DNA of 35,944 nt from Novosphingobium jiangmenense (GTDB lineage: Bacteria; Pseudomonadota; Alphaproteobacteria; Sphingomonadales; Sphingomonadaceae). Position numbers and translations under genes: made by a program. Below the pieces are notes generated by a model. That model worked only from the letters and a program-made list of their open reading frames with translations, did no database searches and was not told the origin of the DNA. Where the stretch lies: assembly GCF_015694345.1 (NCBI RefSeq), contig NZ_JADQDC010000021.1, positions 1 through 35,944 of the forward strand. Direction: 5' to 3'. This document shows positions 16,032 to 24,155 of this stretch, piece by piece. Position 1 is the stretch's first letter. Every line of letters starts with the position of its first letter.

Positions 16032-16382
16032 ATGCGCGCGAACATGCGGGAACTGCTGATCCGGATTGCGATCATCTTCTCGGTCTTCATGGCCGGGATG
16101 CACTTTCCTGCGGAAGCGGCACAGCCCCGCATCCAGGGCGACGTCGAAGCCTATACCTGCATCGAAGATGGCACCGCCGATGCAGCCGGGCAGCACTCCT
16201 CCAAGCCTGACGATCAGGCGGGAGAGGCAGCGCATCACCACCACGGCCCGATGGCTATGGACCTCCATCTCAAGGCTGCTGCCAGCGATCTTGCCCCGAC
16301 GCCATCGCTGCATTTCCCGGCAAGCCCGGCGGCGCTCACCTCGCGCAATCCGGTCCCTCCGCTAGACCCGCCTCTCGCCTGA
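16032..16382 (+). CDS. Small His-rich periplasmic protein (CzcI-like) preceding an RND metal efflux operon
   Basis: 116 residues from 16032 (a second ATG at 16044 is equally possible; neither has a clear ribosome site). Residues 1-30 form a signal peptide (LLIRIAIIFSVFMAGMHF ... AEA). The mature protein is hydrophilic with a four-histidine run (68-71) in GEAAHHHHGPMAMD, two more histidines and a single cysteine (YTCIED), and a Pro-rich tail (NPVPPLDPPLA). Small secreted His-rich proteins such as CzcI often open heavy-metal efflux operons and are thought to bind or report metal in the periplasm; that role is inferred here. It starts 25 bp after the Rieske gene, leaving little room for a promoter unless it lies within that gene. 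A hairpin separates it from the adaptor gene. Confidence 0.7.
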   Translation: MRANMRELLIRIAIIFSVFMAGMHFPAEAAQPRIQGDVEAYTCIEDGTADAAGQHSSKPDDQAGEAAHHHHGPMAMDLHLKAAASDLAPTPSLHFPASPAALTSRNPVPPLDPPLA

Positions 16383-16393
16383 CGCCCTGAGCA

Positions 16394-16417
16394 GATCGGC
16401 TCCATCGCGAGCCGATC
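16394..16417 (+). other. Intercistronic hairpin upstream of the RND adaptor gene
   Basis: GATCGGCTC (16394-16402) and GAGCCGATC (16409-16417) form a perfect 9-bp stem with a 6-base loop in the 63-bp gap. No T-tract follows. It could protect or attenuate the transcript, making the His-rich protein and efflux pump differently abundant. Confidence 0.5.
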
Positions 16418-16445
16418 CGAACTTGCGTTCAGGAAAGGCATTGCA

Positions 16446-17555
16446 ATGAATACCCGCAATATTGTGGTGGGCGGCACTCTGGCCGTCCTCGCGGCTGCTG
16501 CAGGCGGTTACGCGCTGTTTGACAAGGGCGCTGCGCCTACTCCCGCAGCCGAGCAGGCTGGCACGGCCACTGCTCCCGCTGAAATGACCGACGCCCAGAT
16601 TGCCCGGCTCGGCATCAAGACCGCGGCCGCGCGGCTGACCAACGAAGTGCCGCTGGGCGCCGTGCCCGGCATCGTCACTCTGCCGCCCGAGAGCCGGGTT
16701 GCCGTGACCGCTGCCCTGCCCGGCGCAATCCGTCAGGTCTTCGTGATCGAGGGACAGGAAGTCCGCCGCGGCCAGCCGCTCGCGACGATGGTCAGCCGCG
16801 ATGCGATGGAACTGGGCGGATCGCGCGGCCGCGCATCGGCGCGGGTCGGGCTGGCACGCGCCAATCTCGCCCGGGCCGAGGCGCTGTTCAAGGAAGGCGT
16901 GATCGCCGGCGCGCGTGTGCAGGAAGCCCGCGCCGAACTTGCGCAGGCGCAGTCCGAAGCGGGCGAAGCCGGGCGCATCCTGGCAGCTTCCGGTGCCAGC
17001 AGCAGCGGTCTCGTCACCCTGCGCGCGCCGATCTCGGGCCGTGTGTCCAAGGTTGCCGTGCAGACCGGTGGACCGGTCGATGGCCTGACCGCACCATTCG
17101 TGATCGATGCCGCCAACGCCTACCAGCTCGATCTGCAACTGCCTGAACGGCTCGGCGCTAGCGTGCGCCCCGGCATGACCGTATCCCTTCCCGGCAACGC
17201 GACCGGGCGCATCCTCTCGGTCGGCTCCAGCATCGATCCCGCCACCCGCAGCATCATCGCCAAGGCCAGCCTGGGCAGTGCCCAAGGCCTGATCGCCGGC
17301 AAGTCGGTCATGGTCACTATTGGCGCGGGCACCGGCGGGCAAGTCGTCAGCGTGCCATCCACTGCCGTTACCCGGATCGAAGACAAGGACGTGGTCTTTG
17401 TCCGCGATGCCAGGCGCTTCATCCAGCGCGAGGTGCGCCTCGGCGGCAGCGGCAATGGCGAAACTGCGATCCTTTCAGGCCTGAAGCCCGGCGAAGTGGT
17501 GGCGACCAGCGCAATCCCCGAACTCAAGATGCTGCTGGGCGGCGGGGGTGAGTGA
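16446..17555 (+). CDS. czcB: RND efflux periplasmic adaptor (CzcB/CusB-like membrane fusion protein)
   Basis: 369 residues. An N-terminal hydrophobic anchor (NIVVGGTLAVLAAAAGGYALF) is followed by a barrel-sandwich hybrid split by a short alpha-hairpin (about 125-180, rich in Ala/Arg/Glu), with the two lipoyl-like halves at IRQVFVIEGQEVRRGQPLA and LRAPISGRVSKVAVQTGGPV. The beta-barrel and membrane-proximal domains end with ILSGLKPGEVV. The adaptor links the inner-membrane pump to the outer-membrane channel and can hand metal to the pump. The hairpin is shorter than in drug-efflux adaptors, as in metal-efflux members. The Shine-Dalgarno AGGAAAGG is good. Its stop and the pump's ATG overlap by one base (TGATG). 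Confidence 0.85.
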   Translation: MNTRNIVVGGTLAVLAAAAGGYALFDKGAAPTPAAEQAGTATAPAEMTDAQIARLGIKTAAARLTNEVPLGAVPGIVTLPPESRVAVTAALPGAIRQVFVIEGQEVRRGQPLATMVSRDAMELGGSRGRASARVGLARANLARAEALFKEGVIAGARVQEARAELAQAQSEAGEAGRILAASGASSSGLVTLRAPISGRVSKVAVQTGGPVDGLTAPFVIDAANAYQLDLQLPERLGASVRPGMTVSLPGNATGRILSVGSSIDPATRSIIAKASLGSAQGLIAGKSVMVTIGAGTGGQVVSVPSTAVTRIEDKDVVFVRDARRFIQREVRLGGSGNGETAILSGLKPGEVVATSAIPELKMLLGGGGE

Positions 17556-20500
17556 TGCTGAGACGCCTTGTTGAATGGTCGCTGGGCGCACGGCTTGCCG
17601 TGCTCGGCCTGGCGCTGATCCTTGCCGCGTTCGGGGGCTGGTCGTTCCAGAACCTCCCCATCGACGCATTCCCCGACATCTCGACCACGCAGGTCAAGGT
17701 CATCATGAAGGCCCCGGGCATGACGCCCGAGGAGGTCGAAAGCCGGGTCATCACCCCGATCGAGATGGAGATGCTGGGCATTCCCAACCAGCAGATCCTG
17801 CGCTCGGCGGCGAAGTACGGCATTGCCGACATCACCATCGACTTCTCCGACAGCGCCGACCTCTACTGGGCGCGCAGCCAGGTGACCGAGCGTCTGAACA
17901 ACGTCATGGCCGATCTCCCGGCCTCGGTCGAAGGCGGCCTCGCCCCGATCTCGACGCCGCTGTCCGATGTCTACATGTTCACCATCGAAGGCCCGCAGTC
18001 GCTGGCCGAAAAGCGCCGCGCGCTCGACTGGGTGATCCGCCCTGCCCTGCGCACGGTGCCCGGCGTGGCCGATGTCAACTCGCTGGGCGGCCACGCCGAA
18101 ACCTTCGAGGTGCGCCCCGATTCCGGCGCACTGGCCGCCGCTGGCCTGACCTATCACGATCTCCAGACCGCGATCGAAAGCGGCAACCGCAACGATGGCG
18201 CGGGCAGGCTCGCCAACGGTGAAAGCACGCTGATCGTACGCTCGGTCGGCGCGATCCAGACCGCCGACGACTTGCGCGCCATCGTCATCCGTAGCGGCAC
18301 CGGCGGCGTGCTGCGGCTGGGCGACGTGGCGACGGTCACCACGGGCAGCCTGACGCGCTATGGCGCTGTCACCAAGAACGGCAAGGAAGAGGCCGTGCAA
18401 GGGCTGGTCATCGCCCTGCGCGGCGCCGATGCCAGCAAGGTGGTTGAGAACGTCAAGGCCCGCATGGCCGAGATCGAAAGCGGCTTGCCCAAGGGCATGA
18501 CCGTGGATGTGTTCTACGACCGCTCCGAACTGGTCGGCCATGCCGTCTCCACCGTGGAGGAGGCGCTGCTCGAAGCGAGCGTGCTCGTCGTGGTGCTGCT
18601 GTTCCTGTTCCTCGGCAACGTGCGGGCCTCCCTTATCGTCGCCGCAGCCTTGCCGATGGCGACGCTGGTCACCTTCATCCTCATGCGCTGGCTTGGCATG
18701 TCGGCCAACCTGATGAGCCTTGGCGGGCTTGCCATCGCCATCGGCATGCTGGTCGATGGCGCGGTGGTGGTGGTCGAGAACGTCGTCGACCGCTTTGCCC
18801 ATCCCCACCACGGCTCCACCAGCAAGCTCCATCAGGTGCTGGTGGCAACGAGCGAAGTGGCAACGCCGGTCGCCTCGGGCATGGCAATCATCGCGCTGGT
18901 ATTCCTGCCGCTGCTGACCCTGCAGGGGCTGGAGGGCAAACTGTTCGGCCCGGTCGCGATGACCATCGTGCTGGCGCTGGCAGGCGCGCTGGTCCTCTCG
19001 CTCACCCTGATCCCGGTGCTGTCCTATTTCGGGCTGAAGCAGGACGCCGGGCACGACGAGCCATGGCTGATGCGCCAGCTGAGCCCGCGCTACCATTCCG
19101 CGCTGCAGTGGGCCTTCGACAACCGCAAGCGCGTCTATGGCATGGCTGGCGGATCGCTGCTGGCCGCGGTCGTGGCCTATGGCTTCATCGGCAAGACCTT
19201 CATGCCGACGATGGACGAAGGCGCGGTGCTGATGCAGCTGGAAAAGCAGCCGAGCATCGGGCTGGATCACACCATCGCCGGCGACCTCAAGGCGCAGCGG
19301 CTGGTCATGGCCAAGGTGCCGGAGGTGCAGGACATCATCGCCCGCGTCGGCTCGGACGAACTCGGGCTCGACCCGATGTCGCTCAACGACACCGACAGCT
19401 TCATGCGCCTGAAACCGCGCGAGGAGTGGCGCCAGCAGGACAAGGAATGGCTGGTCGAACAGATCCGTCTCGCCATGGAGGAAATGCCGGGCGTCGAGGC
19501 CTCGTTCACGCAGCCGATCGAGATGCGCGTCTCGGAAATGCTGACCGGCGTGCGCGGCGATCTGGCGCTCAAGATCTTCGGGCCTGACCTCAACACGCTG
19601 GGCCAGCTTGCCGCCAAGGCGCAGGATCGCCTCCGCAAGATCCAGGGCGTGACCGAGGTCAAGACGCTGGCCGACGACAAGGTCGATTACCTCCAGATCG
19701 ACATCGACCGCCTCGCCGCAGGCCGCGCCGGGATGCCGGTGGCGGAACTGCAGGACGTGTTGCGCGCGCAGCTCGAAGGCACCCGCGCGGGCGTGGTCGC
19801 CGAGAGCCATCGGCGCGTGCCCATCGTGATCAAGGGCGATCCGGCCAGCGCCGCCAGCCTCGATGTCTTCGCCAACCAGCTGATCCGCAGTCCCGACGGC
19901 ACGCTGCTGCGCGTGGGCGACGTGGCGCGTGTCCATCAGGTGGAAGGGCCGGTGAAGCTCGACCACGAGAACGGCTCGCGCTTTGCCGTGGTCCAGGCTT
20001 TCGTGTCAGGACGCGATCTTGTCGGGTTCGTCGATGAAGCCAAGGCCGACATTGCCGCCAACGTGCCGCTGCCGCCGGGCTATCGCCTCGAATGGGGCGG
20101 GCAGTTCGAGAACCAGCAGCGCGCCTCGGCGCGGCTGGGGGTGGTTCTGCCGCTTGCCCTGCTGCTGATCTTCGGTGTTCTGTTCTGGACGCTGCGTTCG
20201 CTGCGCGCCGCGCTGCTGATCATTGCGATGATCCCGTTCGCGGTGGTCGGCGGGATCGTGACGCTTGCCGTGTCGGGCGAGTATCTCTCGGTGCCAGCCT
20301 CGGTCGGGTTCATCGCGCTGCTCGGCATCGCGGTGCTTAACGGGCTCGTCATGGTCACCTACTTCCGCCAGTTGCGCGAACAGGGCCTGACCATGGCGCA
20401 GGCCGTGCGGCAGGGGGCGGAGCGACGCTTGCGCCCGGTGCTGATGACGGCGGCGATCACCGCGTTCGGCCTGGTGCCGCTGCTGTTCGCCACCGGTCCC

Positions 20501-20662
20501 GGCTCCGAGATCCAGCGTCCGCTGGCGATCGTCGTGATCGGCGGCCTCGTCACTTCGACGCTGCTCACCCTGTTCCTCCTGCCGATGCTCTACGAGCGGT
20601 TCGGCGAAAATCCTGCCGAGCGCGCTGCGCTGGACGGCGGGATGGAAAGCGCTTCAGCATGA
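17555..20662 (+). CDS. czcA: Heavy-metal RND efflux pump (CzcA/CusA family)
   Basis: 1035 residues from the ATG at 17555 (a GTG one codon earlier is possible), the normal length. The layout is that of an RND permease: first membrane helix, periplasmic loop (PIDAFPDISTTQVKV, typical of the metal-efflux class), helices 2-6, second periplasmic loop, helices 8-12. The intramembrane proton-relay motif reads AIGMLVDGAVVVVEN: Asp401 and Glu408 match the CzcA residues Asp408 and Glu415, but the position of CzcA Asp402 is Ala395, as in Cu/Ag pumps. Second-loop sequence QPIEMRVSEMLTGVRGD looks like divalent-metal CzcA proteins. The exported ion therefore cannot be assigned; Co/Zn/Cd/Ni or Cu/Ag are all possible. 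Translationally coupled to adaptor and outer-membrane genes. Confidence 0.88.
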   Translation: MLRRLVEWSLGARLAVLGLALILAAFGGWSFQNLPIDAFPDISTTQVKVIMKAPGMTPEEVESRVITPIEMEMLGIPNQQILRSAAKYGIADITIDFSDSADLYWARSQVTERLNNVMADLPASVEGGLAPISTPLSDVYMFTIEGPQSLAEKRRALDWVIRPALRTVPGVADVNSLGGHAETFEVRPDSGALAAAGLTYHDLQTAIESGNRNDGAGRLANGESTLIVRSVGAIQTADDLRAIVIRSGTGGVLRLGDVATVTTGSLTRYGAVTKNGKEEAVQGLVIALRGADASKVVENVKARMAEIESGLPKGMTVDVFYDRSELVGHAVSTVEEALLEASVLVVVLLFLFLGNVRASLIVAAALPMATLVTFILMRWLGMSANLMSLGGLAIAIGMLVDGAVVVVENVVDRFAHPHHGSTSKLHQVLVATSEVATPVASGMAIIALVFLPLLTLQGLEGKLFGPVAMTIVLALAGALVLSLTLIPVLSYFGLKQDAGHDEPWLMRQLSPRYHSALQWAFDNRKRVYGMAGGSLLAAVVAYGFIGKTFMPTMDEGAVLMQLEKQPSIGLDHTIAGDLKAQRLVMAKVPEVQDIIARVGSDELGLDPMSLNDTDSFMRLKPREEWRQQDKEWLVEQIRLAMEEMPGVEASFTQPIEMRVSEMLTGVRGDLALKIFGPDLNTLGQLAAKAQDRLRKIQGVTEVKTLADDKVDYLQIDIDRLAAGRAGMPVAELQDVLRAQLEGTRAGVVAESHRRVPIVIKGDPASAASLDVFANQLIRSPDGTLLRVGDVARVHQVEGPVKLDHENGSRFAVVQAFVSGRDLVGFVDEAKADIAANVPLPPGYRLEWGGQFENQQRASARLGVVLPLALLLIFGVLFWTLRSLRAALLIIAMIPFAVVGGIVTLAVSGEYLSVPASVGFIALLGIAVLNGLVMVTYFRQLREQGLTMAQAVRQGAERRLRPVLMTAAITAFGLVPLLFATGPGSEIQRPLAIVVIGGLVTSTLLTLFLLPMLYERFGENPAERAALDGGMESASA

Positions 20663-21918
20663 AGTACCGTCTTGTCTTCGCATGGCCGCTGCTGATGGCG
20701 GCCCCGATACTCGCCCAGTCTGCCGATCAATCGGTGCCCGGCCTTCCCGATGCGGCGGTGCAGGAGGCTATCGAAACCCACCCGAGATCGCGCGCTGCCG
20801 ATGCCAAGGTCGAAGCCGCGCGGCAGGAAGCAACCGCGCTGCGGGTGACCTCCAACGAGTTCACTCTGTCGGGCGATGTCGGGCGGCGCACGATCGAGGA
20901 CGAGGGCCGCTATACCGAGTACACCGTCGCTCTCGAACGCCCGATCCGCCTTCCCGGCAAGACCGCGCTAGACCGCAAGGCCGGCACGCTCGCGGTGCGG
21001 GTGGCCGAACTGCGTGCCGAGGATGCGCGTCACCAGCTCGCCCTCCAGCTCAACGAACTGTGGTGGGACTGGATGGGCGCTGCGGCAGAGGCGCGCACTC
21101 TGGCGGAGACCCAACAGACGCTCGAGCGGGCCTACCGCGGCGTGGATTCGCAAGTGCGCGTGCAGGACGCGGCGCAAGTCGATGCCGACCGCGCCATGGC
21201 CGAAGTGGCGATGAACCGGGCCAGCCTCGATGCGGCGCTTTCCCGCGCCGGAATCGCGCGCGAGCGGCTGGCGGCGCAGTTCCCGCAGCTTGCTCTCCCT
21301 GCCGAGGCTCCGGCGCTGTCCCGGCCCGGCCTTCCGCCCGAGGAGCTGGCGCGGTTGCGCGAAGCGGTGATGACCTGCAACCATGAACTGCCGGCGGCCT
21401 TGGCCGAGGCCGAGCGCCTCGCCGCCCTCGCCGAACGCAGCCGCCGCAATCGCATCGCCGATCCGACCATCGGCGCGCAGTTCTTCAGCGAGCGCGGCGG
21501 TCTGGAAAAGGGCGCAGGGATCGTCTTCTCGATACCCTTGGGCGGGCGCTACCGTGCCGCCCTGTCCGATCAGGCGCAGGCCGAAGCCCAAGTCGCCATC
21601 GCCGATGCTGCCAGCGCCCGCTTCGACGTGCTGGAAATGGCGACGACCGACCACTCGGCTGCGCTCGGCACCGTCCAGTCATGGAAGGCAACCGAAGCTG
21701 CCGCCGCCAGCAGCAGGCGCGCCGCCGATCGCCTGCAGGCGGGCAATCGCCTTGGCCACGTCGACCTTGCCGACCTGCTCTTCGCCGAACGTCAGGCCAA
21801 GGATGCAGCGCTTGCCGAAACGCAAGCCCGGGCGACTGCCCTGCGCGCGGAGACCAAGCTGCGCATCGATGCCCACCACCTCTGGCTCGACTGCGAACAC
21901 GAGCAGCAGCAACCCTGA
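20659..21918 (+). CDS. czcC: Outer-membrane efflux channel (TolC/CzcC family)
   Basis: 419 residues with a signal peptide (MKYRLVFAWPLLMAAPILAQ). The rest is Ala/Glu/Arg-rich helical repeats, with the two homologous halves expected for an OEP channel: AVQEAIETHPRSRAADAKVEAARQ in the first and PEELARLREAVMTCNHELPAALAEAERL in the second. GAGIVFSIPLGGRYR matches the conserved outer-membrane strand region of metal-efflux channels. The start overlaps the pump gene stop by four bases (ATGA). Gene order is B-A-C rather than the C-B-A of Cupriavidus. A strong hairpin follows, apparently ending the operon. Confidence 0.82.
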   Translation: MKYRLVFAWPLLMAAPILAQSADQSVPGLPDAAVQEAIETHPRSRAADAKVEAARQEATALRVTSNEFTLSGDVGRRTIEDEGRYTEYTVALERPIRLPGKTALDRKAGTLAVRVAELRAEDARHQLALQLNELWWDWMGAAAEARTLAETQQTLERAYRGVDSQVRVQDAAQVDADRAMAEVAMNRASLDAALSRAGIARERLAAQFPQLALPAEAPALSRPGLPPEELARLREAVMTCNHELPAALAEAERLAALAERSRRNRIADPTIGAQFFSERGGLEKGAGIVFSIPLGGRYRAALSDQAQAEAQVAIADAASARFDVLEMATTDHSAALGTVQSWKATEAAAASSRRAADRLQAGNRLGHVDLADLLFAERQAKDAALAETQARATALRAETKLRIDAHHLWLDCEHEQQQP

Positions 21919-21937
21919 CGCCAGATGGACGGATGCG

Positions 21938-21981
21938 GCGAGGTTGCGCGCTTCGGCACTTGCCGCAGCGCGCAACCTCGC
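21938..21981 (+). terminator. Strong hairpin after the efflux operon
   Basis: Perfect 14-bp arms GCGAGGTTGCGCGC (21938-21951) and GCGCGCAACCTCGC (21968-21981) enclose a further CGGCA/TGCCG stem (21954-21958 with 21961-21965). It begins 20 bases after the CzcC stop codon. No T-tract follows, which is common in GC-rich genomes, so termination is inferred from stem strength and position. Confidence 0.65.
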
Positions 21982-22017
21982 GCACCAATTGCAGAAAATG
22001 CCACCGGAAGGGATGTC

Positions 22018-23256
22018 ATGGCGCTGCGAGACGAAATGCTCGAGATCTTCCTGGCTGGCGTTGCTGCAGCCAGTGCTCCCGCAGCGCTGGCAAAAGTCCT
22101 TCCGAGCCAAGCCCCCAGAGGCAGAACCATCGTCCTGGGCTGCGGCAAGGCCGCAGCGGCCATGGCAGAAGTGGCGGCGCGACACCTCCCCGGCGAAGTG
22201 ACCGGCTGCGTCGTCACCCGCTTCGGCCACGGCGCGCGCGGCTACACCGGGGGAATTGAAGTCATCGAAGCCAGTCACCCGGTGCCCGATGCCGCAAGTC
22301 TGGCAGCGGGCCGACGCATACGTGAGCTTGCCGAAACCGCGCGACCCGGCGATCGTGTCGTGTTCCTGATCTCCGGCGGCGGATCTTCGCTGCTGGTGGA
22401 CCCGCTGCCCGGCCTGCCTCTCGCCCGCAAGGCAATGATAAACGAGCATCTCGTGAAGTCCGGCGCACCCATCACGCAGATCAATTTCGTGCGCCGCCAT
22501 CTCTCGCAGGTAAAGGGCGGAAGGCTGTCTGCTGCGGCCGCTGCAGCGGCAGACGACATGCACAGCTTCGTCATCTCCGATGTGGTCGGCGATGATCCTG
22601 CGGTCGTGGCCTCCGGCCCCTCGGTCGCGAGCGAATTCGATCCCGAACGCGCGCTGGCCATTCTCGAGGAAACGGGATGGCCAGTCGATGTAGAGCTTGC
22701 CACCCTGATGCGCGAGGCCTGCGTCACCACGTCGCCAACCCACCCGATCCACGTCATTGCCACCGCAGCAACCGCGCTCGATGCTGCGGTGGAACATGCC
22801 ATGCGAAGCGGCTGGCTAGTCATCCGGCTGGGCAATGACCTCCAGGGCGAAGCGTCAGCAGTGGGCCGTGCCCATGCCGCGATTGCGCTCGATCACCTTG
22901 CACGCGCGCAGCGGTGCCTGCTGGTATCGGGCGGGGAACTGACCGTCACGGTCCGCAACCGGCAAGGACGCGGCGGCCCTAACCTCGAATATCTGACCGG
23001 GCTGATGGCCGCTTTGCCGGACGATGCCCCGATCGCAGCGCTTGCCTGCGACAGCGACGGCATCGACGGCAGCGAGGACAACGCCGGCGGCTGGTTCGGC
23101 ATGGGCGCGCGCGCACCTGCGGCCGCTTGCGAGGCAGCGCTCACGCAAAATCGCACATACGATCTGTTCGCAGGCCTCGGCGGCCTGATCGTCACCGGCC
23201 CGACCCGCACAAACGTGAACGACATCCGCCTGATCGCCGTGGGCGCAAAAGCATAA
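22018..23256 (+). CDS. Glycerate 2-kinase (GckA/TtuD, MOFRL family)
   Basis: 412 residues from the ATG at 22018 (MALRDEML), preceded by GGAAGGGA; an upstream in-frame ATG would run through the terminator hairpin. N-terminal DUF4147 domain with TIVLGCGKAAAAMAE, ASHPVPDAAS, FLISGGGSSLL and the lysine motif HLSQVKGGRL; C-terminal MOFRL domain with LLVSGGELTV and ACDSDGIDGSEDNAGG. It phosphorylates D-glycerate to 2-phosphoglycerate with ATP, bringing glycerate from tartrate, hydroxypyruvate or aldarate breakdown into glycolysis. It stands on its own strand between the efflux operon and a convergent GntR regulator of an apparent uronate locus. Membership of that pathway is plausible only if an aldarate branch exists, and no such genes are visible here. 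Confidence 0.85.
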   Translation: MALRDEMLEIFLAGVAAASAPAALAKVLPSQAPRGRTIVLGCGKAAAAMAEVAARHLPGEVTGCVVTRFGHGARGYTGGIEVIEASHPVPDAASLAAGRRIRELAETARPGDRVVFLISGGGSSLLVDPLPGLPLARKAMINEHLVKSGAPITQINFVRRHLSQVKGGRLSAAAAAAADDMHSFVISDVVGDDPAVVASGPSVASEFDPERALAILEETGWPVDVELATLMREACVTTSPTHPIHVIATAATALDAAVEHAMRSGWLVIRLGNDLQGEASAVGRAHAAIALDHLARAQRCLLVSGGELTVTVRNRQGRGGPNLEYLTGLMAALPDDAPIAALACDSDGIDGSEDNAGGWFGMGARAPAAACEAALTQNRTYDLFAGLGGLIVTGPTRTNVNDIRLIAVGAKA

Positions 23257-23331
23257 ACAGCAGTCCGACCTCGCCAGTACCTGCTCTTCAACGCCCGAAA
23301 CCGGCCACTGTCGAGAGTTTCACCCGCTGGA

Positions 23332-24084
23332 TCAGGCCATCGCCCCGGCATAACGCGCGCGCTTGGCCTGCGTCGCCTTGCGCGCTTCGGCCAAGGCCCG
23401 CTCTTCCGTCGCGAACAGCAATCCGTCGAGCACGGCAGAAAGGTGCGCGCGCATCGCCGCCCGGGCAGCGTTCGGATCGCGCGCCTTCAGGGCCTCGAGC
23501 ACGGCAGTATGCTCCTCCACCACCGGCTTGATCTGCGCATGGCGTGCCTTTTCATGCAGCAGCGCCGCCTCGGGAGACGTCGCGCGCAAGTCCCACAGCC
23601 GCTCGATCGCCTGATAGACCGCCACGTTCCGCGTCGCGCGCGCAATCGCGAGGTGAAACTCGCGGTCGGCACTTTCGGTACCGTTGGGGTCCTGGTTCTC
23701 CTCGGCGATGCGCTGCACCAGCACCTCGATCGCGGCCACGTCCTCGTCCGTCACCTGCGTCGCCGCCAGCGCGGCCGCCTCGCCCTCGAACAGCAGCCGG
23801 GCTTCGGTCAGCTCGAACGCGGTCACGTTGAAGCCAGGGCGATCCTCCTCGCCCGGCAGCCGCTTGACGTAGGCCCCCGAGCCGATCCGCACCTCGACCA
23901 GCCCCTGAACTTCCAGCGCGATGATCGCCTCGCGCACGGTCGGGCGGCTCACCTCGAAGCGTACCGCCAGATCGCGCTCTGCCGGGAGGCGGGTGCCCAC
24001 CGGATAACGACCGCTCGCCAGCTCATCCATCAGCGCACGGGCAAGGTCCTGATAGAGTCGATCATTGGATTTTACGTTGGCCAT
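23332..24084 (-). CDS. FadR-subfamily GntR transcriptional regulator (UxuR/ExuR-like)
   Basis: 250 residues. The winged HTH occupies about 10-78 (LPAERDLAVRFEVSRPTVREAIIALEVQGLVEVRIGSGAYV split around the recognition helix); the FCD ligand domain follows, with the usual EFHLAIARATRN and the late MRAHLSAVLDGL carrying metal- or ligand-binding histidines. UxuR/ExuR-type members repress hexuronate genes until fructuronate or galacturonate binds. It is the last gene of an apparent minus-strand unit (GH2 glycosidase, ExuT-like transporter, regulator). A dyad CTGGTATTACCAA lies 18 bp before its start, which suggests autoregulation. The effector is inferred from the neighbours only. Confidence 0.85.
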   Translation of the reverse strand: MANVKSNDRLYQDLARALMDELASGRYPVGTRLPAERDLAVRFEVSRPTVREAIIALEVQGLVEVRIGSGAYVKRLPGEEDRPGFNVTAFELTEARLLFEGEAAALAATQVTDEDVAAIEVLVQRIAEENQDPNGTESADREFHLAIARATRNVAVYQAIERLWDLRATSPEAALLHEKARHAQIKPVVEEHTAVLEALKARDPNAARAAMRAHLSAVLDGLLFATEERALAEARKATQAKRARYAGAMA

Positions 24085-24102
24085 GAGGTGCTTTCAAAAA
24101 CT

Positions 24103-24115
24103 CTGGTATTACCAA
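24103..24115 (-). promoter_or_regulatory. Probable GntR operator (autoregulatory)
   Basis: CTGGTATTACCAA contains TGGTATTACCA (24104-24114), a full match to the FadR-subfamily operator pattern TNGTNNNACNA. It lies in the 71-bp gap between the transporter and regulator genes. It shares the TTGG-N5-CCAA skeleton (one mismatch) with sites at 28156, 28457 and 28471. Confidence 0.6.
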
Positions 24116-24155
24116 TATGTTGGGTTTTGACAGGCCGAAAATGCCCCGTCAATCG

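Noticed and set aside
17120..19966. Long minus-strand open frame opposite the RND pump
   Set aside because: Shadow of a clear CzcA-type pump with full motifs; composition is that of antisense GC-rich coding DNA.
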